This document shows, one piece after another, positions 7,485 to 15,322 of a stretch of 32,917 nucleotides of DNA (its first letter is position 1; each line of letters starts with the position of its first letter). Under the pieces are notes generated by a model. The model searched no databases, was not told where the DNA came from, and saw only the letters and a program-made list of their open reading frames with translations. A program made the translations under genes and the position numbers. This DNA comes from Streptomyces viridosporus (GTDB lineage: Bacteria > Actinomycetota > Actinomycetes > Streptomycetales > Streptomycetaceae), in NCBI RefSeq assembly GCF_002078235.1, contig NZ_MSGP01000147.1, positions 1 to 32,917 of the forward strand, read 5' to 3'.

Positions 7485-8651
7485 ATGACGCACCGCCGCA
7501 ACGGCCTCGCAGCGCGCCGCCGAACCGTGGGCCTCACCCAAGAGGCTCTCGCCGAGCACATGCAGGTGGACCGCTCCACCATCACCCGCTGGGAATCAGG
7601 CCGCACCGCCCCGCAGCCCTGGATGCGTCCACGGCTGGCCCGCCTTCTCCGCGTCAATGCCGAGGGCCTCAACGACCTGCTGACCGCACGGTTACCAAGT
7701 GGCACGCAGGGACAGGACGCCCTCGATTACGCGATGCTTCACCCGGACCGCATCGACCTGCCCGCCGTCGCCGCACTTCGCACACGCTTCGACGATTGCA
7801 CCGCTCGTTACGACCGTGTGCCTTCGGCCGGCCTCATCGCAGAAGCAGCAGCGCAACTCAACCGCATCGCCCAGCTCGCCGCCGTCTCCGCCCGCGGACG
7901 CGTCCAGAGGGAACTCCACGCTCTGCACGCCGACGCGTGCACCCTCATGGGGCAGTTGGTCTGGGACGCCTCCCAGCGCCGCGACCACACCACCGCGAAG
8001 ACGTACTACGAACAGAGCGCCGGCCTCGCCCGCCACCTACGGAACACCACTCTCGAAGCCCATGCCTTACTGCGCACCTGCTACGTCGCGCTGTACGGCG
8101 CACACGACGCACAGGCCGGGCTCGCGCTCGCGGAGCAAGCAGCCGAAACCGCCGAGCGCACGAGTCCCGCCCTGACCGGACTGGCGCTCCTGCACGTCGC
8201 CGAGGCACACGCCATACTGCGGTCGGCCTCGGACTGCGAACGCACTCTCTCCCGCGCGGAACGCCACCTCGACCACGTGGACGGCAGCGATGCCGCCGCC
8301 GACCTGGTGTCACCCACCCAGTTCAGCCGCCTCGCAGGCTCCTGCTACCTCTCGCTCGGAGACCACCGACGGGCCGAAACCCTGCTGACCAGCACCGCGG
8401 AGAAGCTACGGGACAGGCGAAAGTCACGCGCGATCGTGCTGGGGAACCTTACGCTCGCCCGTATCCGTCAGCGCGATGTCGAAGCGGGGGTGGCCAGCCT
8501 TGCCGAAGCCATCGCCGAGCTGGAGACCACACGTGGAGGCGGAGGCCTGAACATCGTCTTCGGAGCCGCCCGCGAACTGCGCCCCTGGCGACAGGAGCCC
8601 CGCGTCGCCGAGGTCCACGACAGACTGCTCGGCCTGATGACGGCGGCGTAG
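7485..8651 (+). CDS. XRE-family helix-turn-helix regulator with TPR-like sensor domain
   Basis: 388-residue DNA-binding regulator. The HTH spans about residues 5-60 (ARRRTVGLTQEALAEHMQV, then DRSTITRWESGRTAPQPW). The rest is all-alpha and Ala/Leu/Arg-rich with repeated helix pairs (for example AGLARHLRNTTLEAHALL and AGLALAEQAAETAERTS), consistent with TPR-type repeats. The frame is open from 7275, but the ATG at 7485 has GGGGAGA upstream and starts exactly at the HTH. It is divergent from the HATPase gene and followed 19 bases later by the cyclo-ligase-like gene, with which it probably shares a transcript. Confidence 0.9.
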   Translation: MTHRRNGLAARRRTVGLTQEALAEHMQVDRSTITRWESGRTAPQPWMRPRLARLLRVNAEGLNDLLTARLPSGTQGQDALDYAMLHPDRIDLPAVAALRTRFDDCTARYDRVPSAGLIAEAAAQLNRIAQLAAVSARGRVQRELHALHADACTLMGQLVWDASQRRDHTTAKTYYEQSAGLARHLRNTTLEAHALLRTCYVALYGAHDAQAGLALAEQAAETAERTSPALTGLALLHVAEAHAILRSASDCERTLSRAERHLDHVDGSDAAADLVSPTQFSRLAGSCYLSLGDHRRAETLLTSTAEKLRDRRKSRAIVLGNLTLARIRQRDVEAGVASLAEAIAELETTRGGGGLNIVFGAARELRPWRQEPRVAEVHDRLLGLMTAA

Positions 8652-8670
8652 AAGAGAGAAGGAGACACCG

Positions 8671-9396
8671 GTGGCAGCCAACCCCCCGGACCGCGCCAAG
8701 CAGGCAGTACGCACGCAGGTCTGGGACGCCCTGACCGCCGCGGACGCCGTCCACGACCCCTCCGTGCACGGCCGCATCCCCCACTTCAAAGGCGCCGAAC
8801 AAGCTGCGGCCCGCCTCGCGGGGCTCCCGGCCTGGCAGCGCGCGAGCGTCGTCAAGGCCGTACCGGACAAGGCCCAACTCCCGGTCCGCGCACGGGCCCT
8901 GGAGGAGGGCAAAACCGTCTACATGGCAGTCCCGAAGTTGGCCACCCCCAAGCCCTTCTACCTCCTCGACCCGGCCAACCTCACCGTCCCGCCCACCGAG
9001 GCCGCAGTCGGCCGCACCGCCGCCATGATCGCCCCCACCGTCGAGGTCGACGCCCTCCGACCGCCGGACCTGATCATCCTCGGCAGCGTCGCCGTCAACC
9101 GCGACGGCGCCCGCATCGGCAAGGGCGCCGGCTACTCCGACATCGAGTTCGCCCTGCTCACCGAGGCCGGCCTGGTGACGCCGGAGACCATCGTCGTCAC
9201 CACCGTCCACGCCCTCCAGGTGACCGACACCCCGATCCCCACCACCGCGCACGACGTCGGCGTCGACCTGATCGTGACCCCCGACGAGACCCTCACCTGC
9301 CCGAACCCGCACCGACCGTCCGGGATCGACTGGTCGGCCCTCACCGCAGAGAAGATCGCCGCGATCCCGGCGCTCGCGGCTCGACAGGGAGCCTGA
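8671..9396 (+). CDS. 5-formyltetrahydrofolate cyclo-ligase-like protein
   Basis: 241 residues; GTG start at 8671 with GAAGGAG six bases upstream. The family fold is supported by the N-terminal AKQAVRTQVWDAL helix, the ILGSVAVNRDGARIGKGAGYSDIEF segment near residues 131-155 (the Gly-rich loop that binds nucleotide in MTHFS) and the TTVHALQV strand after it. The enzyme family converts 5-formyl-THF to 5,10-methenyl-THF with ATP. This copy is longer than the ~200-residue bacterial enzyme and may be of the MTHFSD-like type, so the reaction is inferred. It follows the XRE regulator by 19 bases, as a likely two-gene operon. Confidence 0.85.
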   Translation: MAANPPDRAKQAVRTQVWDALTAADAVHDPSVHGRIPHFKGAEQAAARLAGLPAWQRASVVKAVPDKAQLPVRARALEEGKTVYMAVPKLATPKPFYLLDPANLTVPPTEAAVGRTAAMIAPTVEVDALRPPDLIILGSVAVNRDGARIGKGAGYSDIEFALLTEAGLVTPETIVVTTVHALQVTDTPIPTTAHDVGVDLIVTPDETLTCPNPHRPSGIDWSALTAEKIAAIPALAARQGA

Positions 9397-9564
9397 CAAC
9401 CTGAGCGGGAAGCGTCCGATCCCTGTACCACAGCATCCTGTCCGACGACTGAGTTACAACCTTCTTCACCGGTACAAGTGCGGCTCGCTCCGCTCCCCGC
9501 GCGCACAGCGATCAGCCGCCTGACGCCAGAGAAGGTATACGTCGCGGCTGGGGCGGTCGGCTCC

Positions 9565-9712
9565 GCGGCTTTACGCAGCCACTTTGGCGCGAGCCTCGAG
9601 GATCATGGCCCCAACGTCGTGCTTTAACGGGCAGGTCCACAGACTGCCCGACGCGCCGGAAGCTTACGGGGCCATGATCACTCGCGCCAAAGCAGCTCCA
9701 GCCCAAAGCCGC
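9565..9712. ncRNA. 148-nt nested perfect-helix structure (candidate structured RNA or element end)
   Basis: Four nested helices occupy the gap between the cyclo-ligase gene and the pentapeptide gene. P1: GCGGCTTT (9565-9572) with AAAGCCGC (9705-9712). P2: CTTTGGCGCGAG (9582-9593) with CTCGCGCCAAAG (9681-9692), perfect over 12 bp. P3: GATCATGGCCCC (9601-9612) with GGGGCCATGATC (9668-9679), perfect over 12 bp. P4: CGGGCAG (9628-9634) with CTGCCCG (9644-9650). P2 and P3 are separated by an asymmetric 7/1 bulge. No T-run follows, so it is not a simple terminator. Strand is undecided. The remainder of 9397-9779 has no supported gene. Alternatives are a hairpin end of a mobile element or a recombination site. 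Confidence 0.55.
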
Positions 9713-9779
9713 TCCGCCGCCCTAACACGGTCATGTCCGGTCACCGTTCCATACATGGATAAGGCGCACCCTCCTCTAC

Positions 9780-11357
9780 TCATGGGAGGACCATGGGTGG
9801 ATTCCATCGAACAATATCGTACCGCCCCAGCAAGTTTTCCTGGCTGGCGACAAGCCAATATTTAGGGGGGTGAAGCATCTGATCGCGGTTCTGAATGGAA
9901 GAGTTCTTGAATTCAACGGGTTGCTCTTCAGTCTTGTAGAAGCTTACCGCGCCGTCAAAGCGAACTCCGTAGAATATGATTGAACGCGAACTTGAGGTTC
10001 CCGTGAATGATGCTGTTTTCTTGAAGCTGACATCTCGCAGGCTGGCGCCGCCCATCATCTTGCTATTTCCAAACTTTGCGACGTCATCGAAAGCTGTGCC
10101 ACGCATGTAGAGGCCTTCGGTGAAAATGCACTCACCGAACGAGGCCAGGCCTGAGAAGGTCGCCTCGCGAAGGCGCACTCGCCCTTCGAACCTGGAGCCT
10201 CCAAAACGTGCATCCTTTTCGAATCTGCAGTTCGTGAATGTGGCGGCACTGCGAAACCTGGACTGTCCGAAGCGGGCATCTTCACTAAAGGTGACTCTCA
10301 GGAACTGTACGTCCGCAATGAAGTCCGCCTCTGTAAAGATCACTTCCGCAAACGTCGCATCGTCGAATATGGCACGGTTATGGAAGTTGGAACGCTTGAA
10401 GATCGCCTGATCCATAAAGGTAGCTTTATCGAAGCGCGCTTGGTCGAAATTCGCCTCCTCGAATGAGCATGACTTTGCGTAGATTGAATCGTCGAAGCGA
10501 ACTTGACCAGAAAAGTCAAAGCTGGTGAAGTCTGCAAAGCCAGAAAAGCGAGCACCTCGAAACGTCGAGATTCCTGTAGAAGTGGAGGAATTGAAACGTG
10601 TCGTGCCGACGAAGTGGGCGTTGCTAAACACCCCCTCTCGGAACTCGCAATCAGTTAGGTTGAACGTGATTAGAGTCGCTCCCGTTAGGTCAATCCGCAA
10701 GTCCCTCCAGTGGTCATCCAAATTTGTCGACTTCTTAGAAAGTCGACGCCTAAGGAGGTCTTGAGCTGTGAGTCGAACTTGAATCTCTTGTTGACCCTCC
10801 TGATTAGTAGCGCTTTGGAGTGTATATGCCGTGATTGAGCCTAGGTCAAGCTCGGATGGAACGTTGAACGGCATTCGTAGGTAGGCACAAATCACATCAA
10901 TAATTGTCTGCCGGTGCCCAGGATTTGCCTGCGCTAGCCTTTCGAGGGCGAAGATCCCTCCAATTCTGACTGCAGCCTTATCGCTTCCAAGTTGATCCAC
11001 AGCTTTGCCGTAAAGGTCGGTAATTCGCCTCTCTGAGGCGTCCATTATGTCACTATTGGCGACGTCCTCTTGGTGTGCCTGTGATCTCTCGCCCAGCCAT
11101 TGCTTGCGTGCGGCTAGGAGGAGAGCCATAGCTCCGCCTATCCCTGCCCCCACGCTGAGGCCAGTCCGGATAGCGTTAATTCTTACCGTGGCAATCTTGG
11201 CTTGGTCCGCAGTTTTAGCTTCGGTTGCGGTGACGAGAGCCCAGGTTGTCAGTGCGGTGAGGCCGCAAGCAGCCAGGAAAAATGCTATAACCACTCGCCA
11301 CGACAGCATTCTGATGGGGTTCCTGCTGGAAGCTGGCGACTGCTCGGGGCTGCTCAT
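9780..11357 (-). CDS. Membrane-anchored pentapeptide-repeat protein
   Basis: 525 residues, ATG at 11357. Two hydrophobic segments (about 19-43 and 65-83) are followed by a soluble helical linker (ERRITDLYGKAVDQLGSDKA, then FALERLAQANPGHRQTIID). A long right-handed quadrilateral beta-helix region from about residue 220 to 470 is built of five-residue repeats with central Phe/Leu, such as RFDDS, SFEEA, NFDQA, RFDKA, TFMDQ, IFKRS, NFHNR. The linker motif 'alREeRItdLyxkAveQLGSdkaaVRiGGIyaLERLAqd' is the usual one preceding pentapeptide repeats in Streptomyces. The DNA is visibly richer in A and T than its neighbours, suggesting recent acquisition. Function unknown: such proteins are scaffolds, or DNA mimics in a few cases. 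Confidence 0.92.
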   Translation of the reverse strand: MSSPEQSPASSRNPIRMLSWRVVIAFFLAACGLTALTTWALVTATEAKTADQAKIATVRINAIRTGLSVGAGIGGAMALLLAARKQWLGERSQAHQEDVANSDIMDASERRITDLYGKAVDQLGSDKAAVRIGGIFALERLAQANPGHRQTIIDVICAYLRMPFNVPSELDLGSITAYTLQSATNQEGQQEIQVRLTAQDLLRRRLSKKSTNLDDHWRDLRIDLTGATLITFNLTDCEFREGVFSNAHFVGTTRFNSSTSTGISTFRGARFSGFADFTSFDFSGQVRFDDSIYAKSCSFEEANFDQARFDKATFMDQAIFKRSNFHNRAIFDDATFAEVIFTEADFIADVQFLRVTFSEDARFGQSRFRSAATFTNCRFEKDARFGGSRFEGRVRLREATFSGLASFGECIFTEGLYMRGTAFDDVAKFGNSKMMGGASLRDVSFKKTASFTGTSSSRSIIFYGVRFDGAVSFYKTEEQPVEFKNSSIQNRDQMLHPPKYWLVASQENLLGRYDIVRWNPPMVLP

Positions 11358-11751
11358 GTCTTGAGTATGTTGTGGAAGTCGGCTGCATGCTTGGGCTTAC
11401 CGAAAAGTCCAGATTGTGACCTGGCGGGGTCAGGGCCCGTCGGTCCAGAACTCGTAGCCGTCAACCACTGTGGCGTCAGAAATGCCGACGGTGGCGCGGC
11501 TAGCGGACGAATGTGGTACCGGTTCAATGCATCGACACGTGGAGCGGATGCCGTCATGGGCGTCCCTGGGCCGTCCCTGGGCCGTCCGAGGCCGGCCGAC
11601 GATGACAGACGCCACCCACAGGTGACCACCCCCACCCCGCTCCGGCCTGAGCACCCGCCGTTGATCTGCCACACTGGAAGGGTTATGCCTGCACCCGGAG
11701 AACTGAAGTCCTGAGCCCTTGACGCCTGTAGCCGCTGGCCCACAGCTCGGA
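11358..11751. other. Gene-poor gap with CTGGGCCGTC tandem motif
   Basis: No convincing gene. At 11558-11612 the decamer CTGGGCCGTC occurs twice in tandem, preceded by a partial unit, and runs into CCGAGGCCGGCCGACGATGAC. Related sequence occurs at 15121-15180 and 20732-20784 (see those entries), so this is probably the relic of an integrative-element end rather than local regulatory DNA. Confidence 0.4.
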
Positions 11752-12375
11752 TCAATCCCTGGTCGGCAGCGGCTCGTGGCGGTGCCATATCAGGTATCGG
11801 TCCTCGCGGCGCAGCTCTGCGGAGCCCCACTCAATGCGCATGACGCCCTTCTCCATGGAGCAGGCATAGGCGACGAGGACGAGCCGCACGTCTTCGGGGA
11901 GGAGTTCCAGGTCTGGGTGCACCTCGGAGTCGTCAAGTTCCCCCCAGTCCAGGTCGAACGCCTGCTGCAGGGGAGGCGGGCCGTGGCGGCGGATCAGGTC
12001 TGCTCGGAAGCCTGTGGCCCGACGAAGACGTGCGGCCGTGACGGGCACGTCTTTCTTCGCGTAGCGGAGGGGGTAGATCAGGTGGCCGCGGACGAGCATC
12101 AGCGTGCGTCCTTGCAGGCGCACAGCTTCCCCAAGCCCGGAGATGCCGACGGCCAGTTCCTCGTATTGCGCCGCGTAGAGACCATGTCCGTAGGCTTCGA
12201 GCGTCTGAGTGTGGACGCCCTCGTGCCCGGTCCGGGCACGATCATGAGCCCGGAGGAGGCAAGCCGGGATGATGTCGGCCAGCTCGCCGGCTATGTCCCC
12301 GAAGGTCTCACGTGCCCATTGACTGGCTGAACCCACGGCGTACCGCCCCTCCCTGATGGCCCTGTAGCACAGCAC
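11752..12375 (-). CDS. Conserved streptomycete protein of unknown function
   Basis: About 207 residues, soluble, no membrane segment or signal. I recognise the pattern as a recurrent Streptomyces hypothetical protein but cannot assign a function. Features: an N-terminal helix YRAIREGRYAVGSASQWARE, the core stretch QGRTLMLVRGHLIYPLRYA, and a C-terminal segment LLPEDVRLVLVAYACSMEKG followed by WGSAELRREDRYLIWHRHE, which look like a beta-rich catalytic or binding half. The start is either the GTG at 12375 or the TTG at 12378, with AGGTGGA upstream. It faces the small plus-strand ORF at 12658 across a gap of about 280 bases that holds nothing clear. Confidence 0.7.
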   Translation of the reverse strand: MLCYRAIREGRYAVGSASQWARETFGDIAGELADIIPACLLRAHDRARTGHEGVHTQTLEAYGHGLYAAQYEELAVGISGLGEAVRLQGRTLMLVRGHLIYPLRYAKKDVPVTAARLRRATGFRADLIRRHGPPPLQQAFDLDWGELDDSEVHPDLELLPEDVRLVLVAYACSMEKGVMRIEWGSAELRREDRYLIWHRHEPLPTRD

Positions 12376-12657
12376 CAAGCAGCATCCACCTAAACCGTGC
12401 TGCGTCCAGGCGAGTCACACAAGGTGGCAACCAGCGCACAAAGGGAGCGCACGCCACCTGAACAGGGTTCACCGCACAGACCCCCCGCATGTCGATGCAG
12501 CGGACGGTCTCCCGGCTCTGTCGCCCGCAGTGACGGCAACGACGATGGACGGCAGCGGTACTCGACAGCCCTGGACGACACAGGACAGGCCGCCTCAGGG
12601 CTGCTCACCAAGGCTTGTCCGCATCTTCTAAGCGCCGGCTCCCGCATGCTTGGTTGC

Positions 12658-12891
12658 ATGTCCATGGGACCAAGGAGCTACAGCGATGTTGCTGGCGAGC
12701 TGAGCGTCTACGCAGCCAAGATCGAAGCGGCCGTCACGCGGACGAGGTGGGCGTGTGTCGGGTACACCTATGACGAGGTGAAGATCGCTCTTGAAACCGC
12801 CCTGACTGACGAGGGCGTGACGGACATGCTTCCCCAGGTGGTTGACGAGCTGACCCGCCAGATTGTGGAAGCTCCTGACATCCACGGCTGA
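12658..12891 (+). CDS. Small hypothetical protein (about 77 aa)
   Basis: Residues MSMGPRSYSDVAGELSVYAA onward form a plausible small helical protein with KIEAAVTRTRWACVGYTYDE and a C-terminal amphipathic helix (MLPQVVDELTRQIVEA). The ATG at 12646 is an alternative start; neither has a strong ribosome binding site. The last 21 bases fall within the 124-bp dispersed repeat that begins at 12871, so the 3' end may have been altered by recombination. No family recognised. Confidence 0.45.
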   Translation: MSMGPRSYSDVAGELSVYAAKIEAAVTRTRWACVGYTYDEVKIALETALTDEGVTDMLPQVVDELTRQIVEAPDIHG

Positions 12892-12994
12892 CATCAACGA
12901 CGCCGGACGAGGACGTACACCAGCACCCCTCTCTGGCTGCCGCACCAGCCGACGACCACAGCCGGAGCGGGCCCGAATCGAACTCCTAAAGCGG
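12871..12994. repeat. 124-bp dispersed repeat, copy A (partner 20096-20219)
   Basis: This segment and 20096-20219 have the same length and align end to end by eye, at roughly three quarters identity. Shared blocks include GGCTGACA(T/C)CAACGACGCC and AATCGAACTCCT versus GATCGAACTCCT. A third, shorter match to the CTGACATCAACG block lies at 21254, just 3' of the integrase remnant. Copy A runs straight into a tRNA-Arg-like fragment. Confidence 0.65.
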
Positions 12995-13017
12995 GTGTCG
13001 CAGGACCGGATCCTGCC
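12983..13017 (+). repeat. Degenerate tRNA-Arg(CCT) 3' fragment (decayed att site)
   Basis: CTCCTAAAGCGGGTGTCGCAG followed by GACCGGATCCTGCC matches, with substitutions, the better preserved fragment at 21156-21202 (CTCCTAAAGCGGGGGTCGC, then AGGTTCGAATCCTGCC). It contains the anticodon-loop half and T-arm but no acceptor 3' strand. It is likely the scar of a second element that once used tRNA-Arg as target. Confidence 0.55.
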
Positions 13018-13082
13018 AAGCCAGGCCTTCAGGATCGACCCTGCGTACGGCCCTCGCCACCGGGCTGCCCGCGCGAAGGCCG

Positions 13083-13574
13083 TCAGACGGGCCGGGCTAG
13101 ACGGTCCGTCAGAATACGGGCCCGGGCCCGCTGGACCGCTCCCGCCTGGGAGGCGGCGAACCGCAGCAGGCCCGGGGGCGTCCGCAGGTGCAGGGTGTCG
13201 GTGACGACGCTGCCGGCCTCGTGGCGGTCGATGGCGAAGCGGTAGCTCATGCGGACCCGGCCGGGGCTGCGGACCTCCCCGAAGATCTCGGCGGAGTGCG
13301 GGAGGCCGTCCGGGACGGCGGCGAGCGTGACGTCGATGATGTTGTCGCGCTGCAGGACGCCCAGGAAGCGGAAACGCTCCACGGCCGTGTAGTTCACGGT
13401 GCCGCCGTTGCGCCGCACGTCACGGACGGCAACGACGAGCGGCGACAGGCCGACGTAGTGCAACGGTTCGGCCAGGTGCGCGAAGACCTCCTCCGGCGGC
13501 GCGGCGATCTGAAACGTGTGCTTCAGCTCGGTGGACAGCACCTCGGCCCCCTTCTCGATACGGCGCGCCGGCAC
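13083..13574 (-). CDS. SRPBCC-fold (START-like) protein
   Basis: 163 residues, GTG start at 13574 with GGGAGG seven bases upstream. The pattern of an N-terminal beta-strand (ELKHTFQIAAPPEEVFAHLA), a central antiparallel sheet (VNYTAVERFRFLGVLQRDNI) and a long C-terminal helix (GLLRFAASQAGAVQRARARI) is that of small SRPBCC ligand-binding proteins, often annotated as polyketide cyclase/dehydrase-like. No catalytic residues can be assigned. It stands alone, flanked by a tRNA-Arg scar on one side and an att-arm-like repeat on the other. Confidence 0.8.
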   Translation of the reverse strand: MPARRIEKGAEVLSTELKHTFQIAAPPEEVFAHLAEPLHYVGLSPLVVAVRDVRRNGGTVNYTAVERFRFLGVLQRDNIIDVTLAAVPDGLPHSAEIFGEVRSPGRVRMSYRFAIDRHEAGSVVTDTLHLRTPPGLLRFAASQAGAVQRARARILTDRLARPV

Positions 13575-13680
13575 GGTGATCCTCCCATCGCCGGGGCGGA
13601 AAGTTCCCGTACCCCGGCGGTAGGGCGGTCTGCGGGTCGGTACAGCTCATCGGAGACCGGCCCCGGAGCCGACGAGAGGC

Positions 13681-13819
13681 GTGCCAGACGCGTGCCAGAT
13701 CGTGCGGGGAACCACGGGGAACAGCGGGCGATCGGTCGGCGACCGACCAGTCGGGACACACCGTTCCGTCCCAGTTCAGTAAGGCAGCGAAGACCGAAGC
13801 ACACGAGCTTCCCAAGCTG
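13681..13819. repeat. att-arm-like repeats plus 13-nt tRNA-Gly core fragment
   Basis: GTGCCAGACGC and GTGCCAGATCGTGC are direct repeats followed by GGGGAACCACGGGGAACAGCG (13707-13727). The same block (GTGCCAAATAGTGC, then GGGGAACCACAGGGAACAGC) lies at 15834-15869, ahead of the full att copy at 15948. Here the matching position, 126 bases after the block starts, holds only GCTTCCCAAGCTG (13807-13819), the anticodon arm of tRNA-Gly, then diverges. It looks like a partly deleted tRNA-Gly attachment site. Confidence 0.55.
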
Positions 13820-13870
13820 GTGGCGTCGACGCGGCGGCCCTGGTGTCCAATCACTCGCTAGCCTGGCCGT

Positions 13871-14155
13871 GTGATCGTCTATCCCCTGTGGCACGTAGGC
13901 CACCAGAACGAGGCCGGGCCTGACGGGGCAACCGTACACATCGACGAGGACGGCGTCTTCATCGATGAGCAGGACGGCGACGACGTCAAGTTGCTGGGCA
14001 TCTACTCGACGGAAGAGAAGGCCGAGGAACGCATCGTCCGCGCCCGTCTGCTATCGGGCTTCCGGGACGAACCCAAGTGCTTCATCATCGTCCCCTACCT
14101 CCTGGACGATGACACTTGGGAGGATGGCTTCGTGCGCATCCCCTATGGGGAGTAA
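13871..14155 (+). CDS. DUF7336-like small protein
   Basis: 94 residues, GTG start at 13871. The sequence opens MIVYPLWHVGH and continues through DDVKLLGIYSTEEKAEERIV and FIIVPYLLDDDTWEDGFV, the order seen in small proteins of the DUF7336 type (a beta strand with 'LWH', then 'KxxGxYSSxxxAxxAI', then 'Y.LD...W..GF'). Such orphans are often encoded near toxins or in mobile regions, and immunity-like roles have been proposed; nothing here shows the function. Small, acidic, no signal. Confidence 0.75.
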   Translation: MIVYPLWHVGHQNEAGPDGATVHIDEDGVFIDEQDGDDVKLLGIYSTEEKAEERIVRARLLSGFRDEPKCFIIVPYLLDDDTWEDGFVRIPYGE

Positions 14156-14614
14156 CCCATAGCTACGTCCACCGTGCCATTCTCTACTCGGTCAGCACCG
14201 AACAGGCCACGGCTGTGCCGCATCGTGTGATCAGTCGGTGAGTGTCTAACTGCGTGACAACGCCGACGAACAATCGCGGACGTACACAGACGCCTGCGGA
14301 CCATCAGCTCAGGTGAGGGCCATGCCAGTGCAAGGCGGAGCGCCCGCCCAAGTTGCTTCGGGACGAGGAAGTCACGGTCCCGGGGCCTCATCGCCCGCCT
14401 CCGCCGGCGTGGCTTGCTCTGGTCGACGGCACCGGCAGCGTGGCGGAGGCCGGTGAGGGTGTAGCGAGGCATACGCGCGCGTGATCGGTCGGCGCCCTCT
14501 CCGTCGTGACCGACTGTCGTCGGCTGAGGCACAGACGAACCGGTATTCAGCTTGAGCAGACGTCATAGTCACCCGCCCGCGGCTGGCGCGGCAGGGCTGT
14601 GCGTTCTGGGCACC
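14156..14614. other. Gap containing ~82-bp dispersed repeat (14412-14494)
   Basis: No gene supported. 14412-14494 aligns with 21040-21120 at about four fifths identity by eye; shared blocks include GGTCGAC, GGCAGCGTG and CGAGGC(A)(T/C)ACGCGC, ending in GGTCGGCG. In the second copy the repeat runs into the tRNA-Arg fragment 36 bases later, whereas here that fragment is absent, so this is probably another eroded element end. Confidence 0.5.
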
Positions 14615-15099
14615 ATGACGAACCCCGAGGGCCCGTACGTGAAGGTGCACTTCCGGCTTGAGATCGAGGACGACTGGCCCCCGGCATCGGTGGAGAGTCC
14701 GTGGGCGGTCGACCAAGGCGACGCACTGCGCGGCTCGACAACATCCCCTGGTTCGTCCGAGGTATTGCCTGTGGGGACATCGTGGCCACCGAGCCCGACG
14801 AGGAGGACGTGCGATGGGCCGGCGAGGTGGTTCGGCGTTCCGAGAACTGCACTATCCGCCTCATCGTGTTCCGTGACGGCGGCTCTGGAGCTGCGCGGCA
14901 GAGCGTGATCAACGCGTTTCACGAACTCGGAGTCTGCGGCGAGGGCATAGAGCGGTTCGGCATGGTTGCCCTGGACGTCCCGCCCACCGCTGATCTCGCC
15001 AAGGTGCAGAAGCTGCTCAACCATGGCGTGGCCAAGGAGTGGTGGGACATGGAAGAGGGATGCATCACCGCGCAGTGGCGGGCTGCCTCCGCCGGCTGA
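14615..15099 (+). pseudogene. DUF4265-like protein, frameshifted
   Basis: The N-terminal half (from ATG 14615: MTNPEGPYVKVHFRLEIEDD, PPASVESPWAVDQGD) and the C-terminal half (ARLDNIPWFVRGIACGDIV, EPDEEDVRWAGEVV, RRSENCTIRLIVF) are in different frames. Together they match the DUF4265 pattern (vhFRLe, PPvsvE.lWa, yrIDNIPfFarGva.GDvV, GHSTiRv). One missing base between GACGCACT and GCGCGG (about 14725-14727) restores a single frame of about 161 residues. DUF4265 proteins are small orphans of unknown function that occur in toxin-immunity-like contexts. It may be a pseudogene or an assembly error. Confidence 0.75.
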
Positions 15100-15120
15100 G
15101 TCCGTTCATGTGATCCACGG

Positions 15121-15180
15121 CTGGGCCGTCTCTGGGCCGTCCGAGGCCGCTCGACAGTGGCCAATGACGACCAACGACGA
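15121..15180. repeat. CTGGGCCGT-type element-end repeat, copy 2
   Basis: CTGGGCCGTCTCTGGGCCGT then CCGAGGCCGCTCGAC and ACGACCAACGACGACC. Relatives are at 11558-11612 and 20732-20784, each with tandem CTGGGCCGT followed by a CGACNACGA-rich tract. It lies in the intergene between the DUF4265 gene and the ORF at 15323. Confidence 0.5.
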
Positions 15181-15322
15181 CCACCAGGCGCACGGGCCCG
15201 CTGCCCCTGACCAGCAAATACCCAGCTCACCAAGATCCTCGGCAAGACCCAGGGCAAGAAGAAGCCGAGGCCACAACAGCAATCGGCTGGTCAGGACGTC
15301 TCATCACCCCCACGATGGCCGC

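Noticed and set aside
11354-11830. 158-residue minus-strand frame
   Set aside because: It overlaps the 3' end of the gene at 11752 and the CTGGGCCGT repeat, with no codon bias or family resemblance.
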